NCBI RefSeq assembly: GCF_932526225.1 | Contig: NC_064043.1 | Span: forward strand, 3,959,501 to 4,023,500 | Length of the DNA stretch: 64,000 nucleotides | Direction of reading: 5' to 3' | DNA from: Nematostella vectensis | Lineage: Eukaryota > Cnidaria > Anthozoa > Actiniaria > Edwardsiidae | Shown: positions 1 to 10,305 of the stretch, piece after piece | Layout of the letters: every line of letters begins with the position of its first letter | Numbering within the stretch: position 1 is the first letter of the stretch | The notes under the pieces: generated by a model | Databases searched by the model: none | Told to the model about the DNA's origin: nothing | What the model saw: only the letters and a program-made list of their open reading frames with translations | Position numbers and translations under genes: made by a program

Positions 1-33
1 GCCATCGTCTCTACTGTTATCCTCTATTCATAG

Positions 34-3000
34 GGTTCATGCCGAGTGTTGACGAATCTGGAGAAGAAAAAGGCGATGCTTAGTCCTGCGCCGACCCCAA
101 GTAAGAGTCCGCTGACCAGTCTGCCCGCAATTCCTATAGACGAGACAGAAAGAAGGCGTGTCTTATATACTGGTACGTACAATCTTTATGTACAATCTTT
201 TTGACAAATCAAAAGGTGCGTCTCATATGCAAACTTCTTTTGACAATCCAATCAGAAGAAGTGTCTCAAATACAAGAGACCAAACCCTTTTTGACAAACC
301 AATCAAAAAACAGATGGTTTCTAATTTTTATATGAATTTTCATTTAACAAAGCGAAGCGCCCTACCGTGGCCACCTTGACAGTTTTACGAAGTCAGCCAA
401 TAAGGATGCGAGAAACGTGCTAGCAGGCTGATGTGAACTATACTAGCCAATCAGCGAGGCAAAAGAAATGCTTCAGTACGCAATAGAACATCGTAGAAAC
501 CTCGTAGATTTGAATTTCATGTCCGTTAATTGAAAACTGTGATCCTCGCATGCCAAATGTTTTGGTGGCCACGGTAGCGCGCGTCACACTATAACACTTT
601 TTACTGGTGGCCACGGTAGCGCGCGTCACACTATAACACTTTGTATTGGTGGCCACGGCAGCAGTCTAACTGTTTTTATTTTCCGTGTATTTTAGCTATA
701 GTTACTGGAGATTCGTCGGTTTAACAATTCCAAGTGATTGGTGCAGTCACCCATTTTTGCATCTAAGTCTTCGTTGCTTGTAGTTAACATTTCCCGATGG
801 TGAATGACTAATAATATGTTTCCGCGCATGCGTAGCATCCGGGGATCGTCGCGTTTCGCGCACAGCATGGTCACCTGATAAGAAGAGACCGCGAACAGAG
901 CCAGCACATCACAGCGGAGACCTCACACTCCCTGCTATAGTGGACGAGACTGAGAGATTTAAGGTGAATTACCGTATTTACACGTTCAGACTGAGCGACT
1001 GCGGTTTCCCGACGAAAAGCTTGTCACCAATAGTTATATGGCTTTTGGCGTCTAATTGTTAAACACCATCCCCACCCCCGCACTTTTCTTTTTATCGTCT
1101 ACGGGTGGACAACCAGACCTGTCTTGACTGATTGATTTATCTTTTCTTAAGCAGAAGACGGTCAAAAAGGTCAACTTTGCTTTGCCTTGGATAGAACGAC
1201 TCAACCAAAAAAACAGTAAGTGCATCTTCTTTTATTTGACTATTTTAACTTAGGCCTAGATTAAACGGCGTGCAAGAGTCGCACCGTTCTGGCTCGGTAG
1301 AGGTTCGATCATAGAGCGGCGAACATTTTGTTTGTTATCTCCATGGGTATGGAGTGTAACAATATATAGTCATTAGGCACAAAATACATGCTGCTTTGTC
1401 TTATTACGCTAAAATGGGGGACAAAACACGAAGACTAGAAATGACTAGAAAAGCCTTCTTAGTCAGAGCAATATGGTCTAATAGGAATAAATGTATTACA
1501 TGACGTAATATATTGGATAAAGGAAAGGCAACGACTCCTGCTGCGTCTTCTGTTTTTTTTTAATTACAAAACGGCATTTCGCATGAAATGCACGTATTTT
1601 GTGTCCCCGAAACAAGAGCTGCACATCTGTACCCGACCCGTCGAGTCCTCAGGTAATGGTTTCCGAAACTCCGCCATTTTCACTATTGCCTGAAAAGTGC
1701 GAGGCAAGGGGGATACATACGGGCTTTCAGGCTACATACGGGGTCTCGGGGGAGTTATTGTCAATTTGGCGCATGCGCGAAGAACGGGAGGAGTCAATAA
1801 TACTCTGCTCCTTTTTTATTTTTGTTCAACAAAACGATTTGCATTGATTATAAACTAATCTTTATTATGTAATCATTATGACTGGTGCGACCTTGGAGCA
1901 CCGTTTAATTCCTCGCCGTACCATGGTCGCATTATCCGACTAGCGCCAGAAAGTTGGTGCGACCTCCTCATTAATTCAATTTCGTGCGCAATAAACCGCG
2001 TGCTAACGTCGCATCTGTCCAACTTCTCTAGAGCGGCACGATAATGCGACCCTGGCACGCGGTTTAATCTAGGCCTTATATAACACATAGAATAGACACT
2101 AAAAGAACACCCTTAAAATCTACAGTCCAAGGTGAAATTGAAGCACACAAGATTCAAATTGAGAAACTTCACCGGCAGCTTACGGAATGTAGCATTAAAA
2201 GTGTAAGTAAGGCTTTTAAGTTGAAAAATAGTCCTTTGCGACCTCCGCCCATCCGACCTTCCATCCGCCCTGGAATTGAACACTGTATGTGTATTTAGGT
2301 TGATCTTAACAACAACAACCAGACCACCAGGACGGAGCATGTCTGTGTACAGATTGAAGTCTTGAAGCCCAAGGACCAGTTTGTGAGTGTACCTCTTAAG
2401 ATATTACTTAGATTTATCCATCAAGCAGGTGTTTTACGCCTTCCTTAAAACGACTGCGAGGGAGGCTAGAAAGGGTAGTGATGGTGATAGTGATAGATAA
2501 CTGCGGTGATAGCAGCGGTACTTATGGTGATGATGGTGATGGTGATGCTGATAATGATGGCGATGCTGGTGATGGCGATGGCGATGGCGATGGTGATGGT
2601 GATGCTGATAATGATGGCGATGCTGGTGATGGCGATGGCGATGGCGATGGCGATGGCGATGGCGATGGCGATGGCGATGGCGATGGCGATGGCGATGGCG
2701 ATGGCGATGGCGATGGCGATGGCGATGGCGATGGCGATGGCGATGGCGATGGCGATGGCGATGGCGATGGCGATGGCGATGGCGATGGCGATGGCGATGG
2801 CGATGGCGATGGCGATGGCGATGGCGATGGCGATGGCGATGGCGATGGCGATGGCGATGGCGATGGCGATGGCGATGGCGATGGCGATGGCGATGGCGAT
2901 GGCAATGGCGATGGCGATGGCGATGATGGTGGTGGTGGTGGTTATGGCGAAGAAGAAGATGATGGTGTACTAGTGGTATTCCCACCTCACCCCACCCCCC

Positions 3001-3951
3001 CTCCCCACCTCCGATCTTTCATACATAAGAATGAAACATTACTTGCAACACTGAGCTCAACTTTCCTGTTGTGACGTAGGGGCTGTCAGAGATTCTCCAT
3101 GACAACAAGGCTGTCAAGTGTCATTTAGTAAGTGAAAGAAATGCTGCTTTACTTCCTCAATCAGTTGCACAATACTCCTAACACTTTCAGGGTTATCTAT
3201 ATTTTTTCTTTAAAATTATTATCGCCTATCACTTTTCAGGTCAGCAATGGCGCCGAGTGTATTCTTATTAAGAAAAGTTGGTTTCTTCAAGTTGCAAGTG
3301 ACTCGATGTTAAGGACTCTCAGAGGGCAGGTACGATACACACAATTCAGTTAGCCTTTGACGAGCAACGAAGGGAAAGTCGGACAACTCGGGCCCAGACC
3401 GAACGCTCTCGCGCGTTAAAGATGGCGACCAGCGAGTACTGATTTCGTGTTACTCGCTTAAAAAACACTACCCATCCTGTGCTGAAATCCGAAAGACTAG
3501 TTCCAGTACCCCGCGGTTATACAAGCCTAGTCACATTTTGGCGAAGCTAAGAAAACCAGCGGAAAGCAAAGGCTATAATTTTCTTTACGACTCTATATCA
3601 TTATCAAAGAAATCTGTCATCTCTTGTACAGTATGGTTTTAATGCTGTACAGTTAGTCAAAACAACGACTGAAGTCATCCTTTTGTACCTTTACTCGCAC
3701 GATTCAACAATACGATTGTGTTTGTTTTCCCCAGATCACGCGCATGCGCGGACGCATGCGTGGACTCTAAAAGGGTATTTGAAGAGCTACCGGTTAGCAG
3801 AGATGAAGGATTGATCGATTTTTTTTTTCTTTTTCAGATCTCGCCTTACCCTTCACAAGACACACTAGAACAAAATCTACAAGACAAAGCAAACTGGGAA
3901 TCTTACAAAACTCAGACGATTAGCAACCTCTTGGATACTCTACAATTATAA
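34..3951 (+). CDS. Cyclic-nucleotide-binding-domain protein (CNBD2-like), 3' part
   Basis: Eight exons: 34-100, 899-963 (5' edge uncertain; 914 is an alternative acceptor), 1155-1215, 2126-2202, 2299-2382, 3080-3127, 3240-3329, 3838-3951. They encode about 201 residues in one open frame and stop with TAA. All junctions are GT-AG and phases agree. A charged coiled-coil-like stretch (EAHKIQIEKLHRQL) is followed by the end of a CNB fold (KPKDQFGLSEIL, then GAECILIKKSWF) and a tail with SPYPSQDTLEQNLQDKANWE, which resembles cilia- and sperm-associated CNBD proteins. The usual Arg/Pro of the phosphate-binding cassette after FGxxE is not visible, so cyclic-nucleotide binding is doubtful. The 5' end lies left of the window. 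The third intron carries a TIR element and the fifth a hexanucleotide array. Family assignment is from recalled motifs; exon structure is well supported. Confidence 0.72.
564..661. repeat. 42-bp tandem repeat, about 2.3 units
   Basis: Units start at 564, 606 and 648 with GGTGGCCACGG, followed in the first two by TAGCGCGCGTCACAC. A similar string occurs near 59880 (GCTAGCGCGCGTC), so the unit is probably part of a dispersed family. It lies in the first intron of the CNBD-like gene. Confidence 0.8.
1251..2077. mobile_element. Non-autonomous DNA element with about 30-bp TIRs
   Basis: The left end reads TAGGCCTAGATTAAAC followed by GGCGTGCAAGAGTCGCA. The right end, reverse-complemented, reads AAGGCCTAGATTAAAC followed by CGCGTGCCAGGGTCGCA. 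The ends match with a few mismatches over about 33 bp. The interior of about 0.75 kb has no credible coding sequence. It fills most of the third intron of the CNBD-like gene and is flanked by TA-rich sequence. Confidence 0.65.
2535..2935. repeat. Hexanucleotide (GGCGAT)n array
   Basis: A perfect GGCGAT run of roughly 45 units occupies about 2625-2903, with degenerate units (GGTGAT, GCTGAT, AATGAT) on the left and GGT units on the right. It lies inside the intron between exons 2299-2382 and 3080-3127. Because 6 is divisible by 3, several frames on both strands stay open (His-Arg, Gly-Asp, Met-Ala, Pro-Ser); none is a gene. Confidence 0.95.
3480..3770 (+). mobile_element. Dispersed repeat, copy 1 (inverted partner at 8935-9260)
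   Basis: This stretch (GACTAGTTCCAGTACC, then GCTGTACAGTTAGTCAAAAC, then CACGCGCATGCGCG) is repeated in inverse orientation around 8935-9260 with moderate divergence. It lies in the last intron of the CNBD-like gene. No coding capacity is seen. It is a likely miniature element or dead repeat. Confidence 0.7.
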
Positions 3952-4063
3952 CACGTCACTGAGAATTAGAATTAGAATTTCGCACATACAAACTTCTTCA
4001 CGAAATATAATCGTTATGCCAAAAAAATTTTATTTTCTAAATTATTAAAAGGTACTATTTATT

Positions 4064-4069
4064 AATAAA
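4064..4069 (+). terminator. Polyadenylation signal of the CNBD-like gene
   Basis: AATAAA lies 113 bp after the TAA at 3949-3951 in an A/T-rich 3' flank. Confidence 0.6.
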
Positions 4070-4374
4070 CATAGCCTGAATGTATTTCCCTTTTGTTTTT
4101 ACTATGATATTGCGGTGCTACAGGGGCGTGTCACGCCTTGAAGTATTTTATGGCACGCCCCCACCATGAATACCCGCCACTCCCCAACCCCTCCCCTGCT
4201 GCGGCCCTGTGTCAGTGTTAGGTGATTGTTGTGATAAAACCTGCGTGGCTACCAATTCGCCAATCATGTGGAGTTGTTTGGTAGCCTCGTTTTGGTGCAG
4301 AGCTTGAAATTGGATTGTGTACTGTATTTTCTTGGCAGAAATTCGACCTTTTTCGTGGTGTTTCTTGTTATGGT

Positions 4375-4872
4375 TTATTCAAACTGGACATTGCTGCTCC
4401 CGTCTCTGTTTATAAAGCATTTGGGTTCATTTGCAGTGTCCATACAGTAGTACGTCACCACACCATAATGTTCAATTAAGTTTCCTTCTCTATCCCGCCT
4501 TTTCCTCCACAATAAATCTTCAGCAATAACAACTGTTCTTTCATTTCCTTCCTCAAGCTCAAACCTGATTAAATTCTTAACACCAGATTCATTAAGTATG
4601 TCTCTCCGTCCGTTTATTATTGCTTTCCGAATCTGAGAGCTCAAACATGAATGATGAGTCCCTTGCGACTTCTTTCCTCCTGTTTTTACTTGTTTGCAAT
4701 CACCGTAATTGACATGGATAATTGTTTCGTCCTTGTTTCCTTCCATAGTCATTGGATTCTTAATAAACTTCTGTACAACCCCAGGAAGAACCTTAGTTGA
4801 TTCACTCTGCTTGTGGGAGCTCCTTGAATCGCAGCCGCTGCTTCGAGTTCTCATACTTGTTCGACCATTCAT
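4375..4872 (-). CDS. Uncharacterised 165-residue protein
   Basis: One uninterrupted minus-strand frame of 165 codons starts at ATG 4872-4870. Composition looks like a real protein: a basic Ser-rich start (MNGRTSMRTRSSG), a central Lys/Gly-rich part, and a mixed charged second half (IRKAIINGRRDILNES, RFELEEGNERTVVIAEDLLW). The TAA overlaps an AATAAA (4379-4374), which would fit a very short 3' UTR. No signal peptide or membrane segment is visible and I do not recognise the family. It converges on the CNBD-like gene. It could be a single-exon gene or the last exon of a longer one. Confidence 0.5.
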   Translation of the reverse strand: MNGRTSMRTRSSGCDSRSSHKQSESTKVLPGVVQKFIKNPMTMEGNKDETIIHVNYGDCKQVKTGGKKSQGTHHSCLSSQIRKAIINGRRDILNESGVKNLIRFELEEGNERTVVIAEDLLWRKRRDREGNLIEHYGVVTYYCMDTANEPKCFINRDGSSNVQFE

Positions 4873-5069
4873 ATCTCACTCCTTCACTTATCCCGTGTTG
4901 TTATATTGGATATGAATGCACCACAACTTCTTGTTTATCATCCTCTTATCATTCTATCAGGTGCGCTAGTCCAAGAAATACTGCCATCACTATTATCTCG
5001 CAAATAGAGAATTCCCTGATTTATTACTTGACAGAAACAAGACCTCGAACAATTTAGCGTTAGTGCCAC

Positions 5070-5345
5070 TTGTGTTTACAGATTCTTAATTTTGGAGCAT
5101 CGTTGCCAATAGCCTTATTGCTTTGGATTCGGATAAAAGTAAAAAAAAACCCAAACCCAAAATAAAAATATTAATAGTATATGTATATTTTTTTCGATCT
5201 GGTGCGCAATAGCTTGAAAGCATTTGTCTTTTTCAATAATATTCCGTTTAGCCTGAAGTCGGAAACAATTAGTTTTTTAGCAGGTGCATCTGAGAATATC
5301 CCCTAATTATTTATTCTGAAAGAAGGACGTGTTTTGTTTTTTTCT
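5070..5345. other. AT-rich intergenic stretch
   Basis: Nothing recognisable was found: no ORF of note and no obvious repeat structure. It lies between the unknown minus-strand gene and the candidate promoter of the 7585 gene. Confidence 0.5.
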
Positions 5346-5349
5346 CATA

Positions 5350-5362
5350 GTTGCTGGGCAAC
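5350..5362. promoter_or_regulatory. X-box-like RFX site 1
   Basis: GTTGCTGGGCAAC is a perfect 5+5 inverted repeat with a 3-bp centre and resembles the RFX X-box (GTNRCC-N-RGYAAC). It sits just upstream of a candidate non-coding first exon that ends at 5498. Function is inferred. Confidence 0.5.
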
Positions 5363-5399
5363 TCTGTGCGGCAAGGTGCTCGCTCGTCCGCCGCTTACC

Positions 5400-5498
5400 G
5401 AGATTTTGGTTTTCTCGACCAGAAGAAGTTTTGAATATTCAAGAAAAAGGATTTGAATTGAAAATTTGCCACAGCACATAGCTGAAAGCTACGACGAG
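5400..5498 (+). other. Candidate 5' UTR exon of the 7585 gene
   Basis: A strong donor (ACGACGAG|GTAAGA) follows 5498. A good acceptor (CTGTTTTGCAG) ends at 7544, 40 bp before the ATG at 7585. No ATG frame of note is seen. The transcription start is unknown and the left limit given is arbitrary. Confidence 0.35.
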
Positions 5499-7225
5499 GT
5501 AAGAACTGGAATATTTGTTACAACCGTTAATTGATTTACAATTTTTGTTTTCGTTGCAGTATCTGTTAATATTCTAGGCCGAATTTACAAGTAAATTTAT
5601 TTTCTACGATTTCTGAAATAGAATACTAAAATGTAATCGTTACCGAGTAAAGATTTGAGTTGGATGTATGATGCGTAAAAGAAAGCGTAGAATAATATAT
5701 TTTCCCCTTGTGGTTTAGCGCTGAAAATATTTTTCATCCACTTACTAACCATAAAAAAATAAATACCAATAAAGTGTTTTTATAGATTTGAAAGCTTGCT
5801 CTAAATTAGGGATACACGATGTCGTTGTTGTTTTTCTTTTTTTTTTTTGTATAAAAACCGGTTTATACGTGGAAAAGGAATAAATCCCATTCAATGCGTT
5901 TTTTATTTGTTATACTTTGCGATGATTATTACAAATTCGTGAATTGAAAAGCACAGCATGTATTTGTCAAAAAACAACTCCCTAAACACTCAAGTTAAAC
6001 AGAAGTTTCTCAAAATACAAAACGAAGTGATCTGGAAATAATAACAAATTACTCAAGTGAAGATTTGCATTTGAATGAATGATTGAAAACAGAAAACACT
6101 CAGCAATGAAGTTATTAGTTATGTTGGCGACATATCATTTGGAGGTTGAAATGTTTACCGAATATGAATTCTGGCAGGTTTAATATATACAGAAAAGGCT
6201 TTTGTAACATGATTGAGTCTAAGTTCTATTCATCACCGAAAATTTCATTCACTTGTCACGTCTCCATTAGTATATTTCCTGTCGATCCCCATCACTCCCA
6301 GATCGCCCCAAACTAGCCGCTTGTGCATTAAAGTTCATTGTAGAACGACTGAAGTGAGCCTCGGATCGTTAAGCATGCTAAGGCAGAATACAAAGAAGAA
6401 CTTTAACTCTTTAGGGACGAAACAGCAGGAAAGTGGCTTGCGAAAAGCAAAAAAAAACGCAAAAATTAAAGAGAAAAATTCGTGCAAACCTCAGACATCC
6501 GAAAAAAATTCGAGCATAAAAATCGCCTACCCCCCCCCCCCCTCGTCACTTTTTTATCCCGTCCCTTAACTGCTTGATGATAATCCCGCAGTCGCTCCTT
6601 GCAAGTTTCCATTTGGTACTTAGTTTAGTCTTCTTCATCTATATCATTATCGGAAACGTATAAACCCGTATTAAGGTTAAAAACATACTAATGTTTTAGA
6701 TGGCCTTTTTTAAGATCACCGCGTTTGTTCTTCAAACATTGATGAAAACAATAACAAAGCTATGACTGACTATCGCCCTTTAATTTGCTTAATCTATCTC
6801 CCACTCTGATAAACACTTCACCGAGTCACGTGAGCCAGGTCAAACACACTATCCCTGTCAAGCAATGTTTGCGCTAGGAGACATTTCATTGAAGGAGTCT
6901 TGGGTTAAGTACGCGAGCAGTCTGTAGACAAAAAAATTAATTACGATGCTCTGAAACACTTTGATCGAAAGAAAAAGCATTCCAATGCAAAGCCTTATTT
7001 GTGTCTCCATGAAGTAAGTGGTTCACTTTACTAAGTAATAGCAGCCAACTGTTGCATTCCATGGATATAACATTATATCTTCGTCCGCTCGTTCCTTGTC
7101 GATTCTAACTTGTCTTGTGATGATGCTATTTATTCACGATTTGTTATCGCAACAAATAATATGCTGAGGTATTCTTATTTTATTCTTGTTTGCACTTTGT
7201 ACAATTTTACTTATATGCACAGTTC

Positions 7226-7239
7226 GTTACTATGGCAAC
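7226..7239. promoter_or_regulatory. X-box-like RFX site 2
   Basis: GTTACTATGGCAAC closely matches the ciliary X-box pattern (GTYNCY-AT-RGNAAC), 345 bp before the ATG of the 7585 gene. If the upstream exon ending at 5498 is real, this site is intronic or marks an alternative promoter. Confidence 0.55.
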
Positions 7240-7584
7240 ACGTTTCGTGAGCTTAATTAAGATCTATAAACCCTGTATTCAGTTATTGCAATCTGAAGTA
7301 ATCCACCTCGGCAGATAAATCACACTTATTTTGTGGTTATAATTTCTGAAAATCAATAATTGTGTGTGTATCGTTTGTATGTCCCAAGGATACGAAATGC
7401 TTGCGCACTACACAAGTTTTTTTTTAACAAGGTTTGACCTCTAAATCTATTACAAAGTATTTAGTAATTGCTGGTGTAACAACGTTGGTAAATAGCTACG
7501 AGATTACAGCGGCCAATACTGACATGTTAACATCTGTTTTGCAGTTAATGTAATCGAAAGACCTCTTCCTGAGATATCAGTGTA

Positions 7585-8319
7585 ATGCGAACCTTCCCAA
7601 ATGGAGTAAACACTGCACACGCCAACTCCACTGACTTGATGGCGTTACGTGAACACAAGACAATAACTTATGACAACGAAACATTCAAGCTCCCACCGCT
7701 ATCCCAAGTCGACTGTTTAGCACTGCACCGAGTGGACAACAACTCGATAGAACGAGAAAACCAAGCGAGACTTGCGCTAATGGAGCGCCGCCAGAAACGA
7801 GTGGTTACTAAAACTATCAATGGGAGAGAGTATGAATTTGGGCGTAAGAAAAAACGAAAGCAAGAGCTTCCAAATGGAGAAGCGCCTCCAATTTCGCAGA
7901 TCGTGATGGGGCCTTCTGGAGATAGGGAACTTCCAACGAAGACACACCACAAGATGAGGCATTACCAGCCACGCAGAAAGGACAATGTGAACCTGCCCCC
8001 TATATCCCAGGTCAGCTGCTTGGGACCGCAACCGAACGAAGAGAAACCTCGGGTCATACCAGATAAATTCCAAGTCCATGATAGGGATTCAGAGTACGTG
8101 AAGCTCGCAAAAACAGGGGGGCGCCATGATCTGTTACATTATGTGGAGGCAGAGCCTACGCTGAGGCGATCCAGGGGGGTGCAGTATCGCCCAGAGAGTA
8201 AGGACGCTTTACCAGCGCTTAAGACAAAGTCTTGCGATGACCCCACCTGGATGCCATCACAGTGGCAGCCACTGTCTCCCATTAAAAAAAGCACAGAGGA
8301 GACGAGTAAGGAACCGTGA
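7585..8319 (+). CDS. KLAKxGGR-motif protein, C7orf57-related
   Basis: Single-exon CDS of 244 codons, TGA at 8317-8319. A motif LPP(L/I)SQ(V/I) recurs at about residues 36-41 and 135-140, with a relative (PPISQI) at about 102. Near residues 168-180 lies DSEYVKLAKTGGRHDLL, which matches the block shared by vertebrate C7orf57 and the neighbouring 10306 protein. The rest is Lys/Arg/Pro-rich and probably disordered, with no membrane or signal segment. The biochemical role is unknown. Two X-box-like sites upstream hint at ciliated-cell or sperm expression. A 5' UTR intron is likely (acceptor at 7544). The gene is tandem to 10306 but the two proteins align only around the shared block. Confidence 0.7.
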   Translation: MRTFPNGVNTAHANSTDLMALREHKTITYDNETFKLPPLSQVDCLALHRVDNNSIERENQARLALMERRQKRVVTKTINGREYEFGRKKKRKQELPNGEAPPISQIVMGPSGDRELPTKTHHKMRHYQPRRKDNVNLPPISQVSCLGPQPNEEKPRVIPDKFQVHDRDSEYVKLAKTGGRHDLLHYVEAEPTLRRSRGVQYRPESKDALPALKTKSCDDPTWMPSQWQPLSPIKKSTEETSKEP

Positions 8320-8406
8320 GCATATGGTCATTGCGTGTTACTGACTGTAAATATGTACATGTTGATGTTTGTTGTTCAGGACTGAAATGTGTTTACTCCT
8401 ACTTCA

Positions 8407-8412
8407 AATAAA
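8407..8412 (+). terminator. Polyadenylation signal of the 7585 gene
   Basis: AATAAA lies 88 bp after the stop codon. Confidence 0.6.
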
Positions 8413-8732
8413 CGTTGAGCCGGCAATCAATTCTGATCTTGTAGAATGTTCTTGTACCACAACTCGGTAGAAAGTGAATAATAGCTGAAACATATAATCA
8501 TATTTCAGTCGAAACACGACACACAGATAGCCATGTTTTTCTGTGTTTGGTTTGTTTGCTTTTAGTAACCCGCGCAATGCATTGTGCTTACAGAAAAGTA
8601 TAGTCTTATAAAAAATAACAGAAGGTAAAAATCCAAATTGCACGATGACTATTTTTAAAACAGACCGGGTGAAGCAGATATTCTATTTTCCATGATGCTT
8701 TGTAAGCTGTTAACCCGGTGCACGACAGACAG

Positions 8733-8806
8733 CTCATCAGGCTAAACGTTAGAAGAAGATAACATATGCATCTCATCAGGCTAAACGTTAGAAGAAGATA
8801 ACATGC
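8733..8806. repeat. 39-bp direct repeat, two units
   Basis: CTCATCAGGCTAAACGTTAG and the bases after it recur at 8733 and 8772 with no mismatch over about 35 bp. Function is unknown. Confidence 0.85.
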
Positions 8807-8934
8807 AACAATAATGCAACAATAAAACTATTATAGAAGAACTACGACTTGATAGTGATGGATTCCTTTGAGCTAAACTGTAAGAAAAACATTGTTTTTC
8901 AAGTTCACACATTTTCGATATAGTGTATGCAGGG

Positions 8935-9260
8935 TACAGTGCTGAATAACGTATGCGCATGCGCGTGTTCTGGCGAAAACGCAAAACACAATCGTAGTGT
9001 TGACTCGTTCGAGTAAAGGTACGAAAGGCTGACTTCAGTCGCTGTTTTGACTAACTGTACAGAATTAAAACCATACTGTACAAAAGATGACAGATTGTTT
9101 GATAATAAGGGAGTCATAAAGACAATTATAGGCTTAGGTTTGGTCTAGTTTTCTTAGCATTCGTCGAAATATGACAGTTCGCCGGTAAAACGCCGCCATT
9201 TCAAAACAAAAAGGCTGGTTTAACCGCGCGGTACTGGAACTAGTCTTGCGTTTTTCAGCA
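8935..9260 (-). mobile_element. Dispersed repeat, copy 2 (inverted relative to 3480-3770)
   Basis: The reverse complement of this region reproduces the order of landmarks in 3480-3770, including GACTAGTTCCAGTACC, CTGTACAGTATGGTTTTAAT and GCGCATGCGC. The two copies are about 5.4 kb apart in opposite orientation. Confidence 0.7.
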
Positions 9261-9269
9261 CTGTCTATG

Positions 9270-9465
9270 CAGGGATGTAATGGGCGGGGGGCACGCCCAC
9301 CCCACCCCACCCCCTCTCCCTTCCCCTCTTTCCTTTCCAATATTAAAAAAAAAATAATTATTATTATTATTATTAGGATATTAGGTAATACTAGTAGGGT
9401 AGTGACTGTGCCCCCACTATTTTCTAGTCTTTTTGTACCATGCCCCCTATATTTCCAGGCCTGGT
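9270..9465. mobile_element. G/C-block miniature element, degenerate copy
   Basis: GGGCGGGGGGCACGCCC opens the block. It ends with GCCCCCTATATTTCCAGGCC, and an (ATT)n tract lies between. The layout matches the family with termini GGCCxTAGCAGG / CCTGCTACGGC seen complete at 31241-31412. Confidence 0.5.
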
Positions 9466-9489
9466 ATCGCCTTATCACTAGAGCAAACC

Positions 9490-10300
9490 TTGTCTGAGAG
9501 GCACATGCAAACTCATCCTAAACCTCCCATCCCTGCTTTGGACTAAAAAGAGGTCTAAAAAGCCTTTAGGGAGATATATGTCTTGGGATATCTCTTGCCT
9601 CCCTTCCCTATGTTCCCAGTCTACCGTTTTTCGCTCCGTCAAACCTTCAGTTAAAAGGAAAGGGAAATCTTATGATTTGAAGAGTCACCAAATCCTTGTC
9701 TGAGCTTTGAAACTGATAATTAGGGAAAAGCAGATGGGATAACAAAAAGAATAGTTGTATATCATTTCAATTTCAAATAAGTTAACATCGGAATAAAAAA
9801 TAGAATAAAAGATAAGAAATGGATGTTATGATAATTCCCAACAACAAAACTGTTACATTTCACAAAGTCAAACCATAAATGATGAATGAGTTTGTCCAAG
9901 GTCCAATTAACACGGTATTTGCGACTCTGTTCTAATGCTTTAGGAAAATAAAAATGCCAATTCTACACTCGGTATTTTGCTTCTTGCGCGCTAAATATCC
10001 TGAAGCCAATTGTTTCTGGTCTCCATTTATCCAATTTTAAAAAGATTTTTGCCTGAGTAAGAAGTTTCTTATGCAAATCTTGAAAATCTTGAAAATTATC
10101 CCATTGATATGGCTTTTTTGAATTTCTATCGCAGGGTTGCTAAGTGAGCTCAATCGCTTTGTTGACATTAAAAAAGTATGACGACAATGGATTATAAAAG
10201 GCTTTATTCAACACTGACAAACGTAGTGTAAACTAACAGCGTGATGCACAAAACTCTCTGGCAAAATCGCTCATTCCATCCCACACCACATTAAAAAGAC
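9490..10300. other. Intergenic stretch
   Basis: No coding potential or clear repeat was seen. It precedes the C7orf57-like CDS. A possible acceptor (TTTCTATCGCAG, ending 10135) could belong to a 5' UTR intron. Confidence 0.4.
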
Positions 10301-10305
10301 ATAAT

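Noticed and set aside
2434-3074. Long frames on both strands (His-Arg, Gly-Asp, Met-Ala, Pro-Ser)
   Set aside because: They are translations of the (GGCGAT)n array, whose period keeps frames open. The array is inside a phase-consistent intron.
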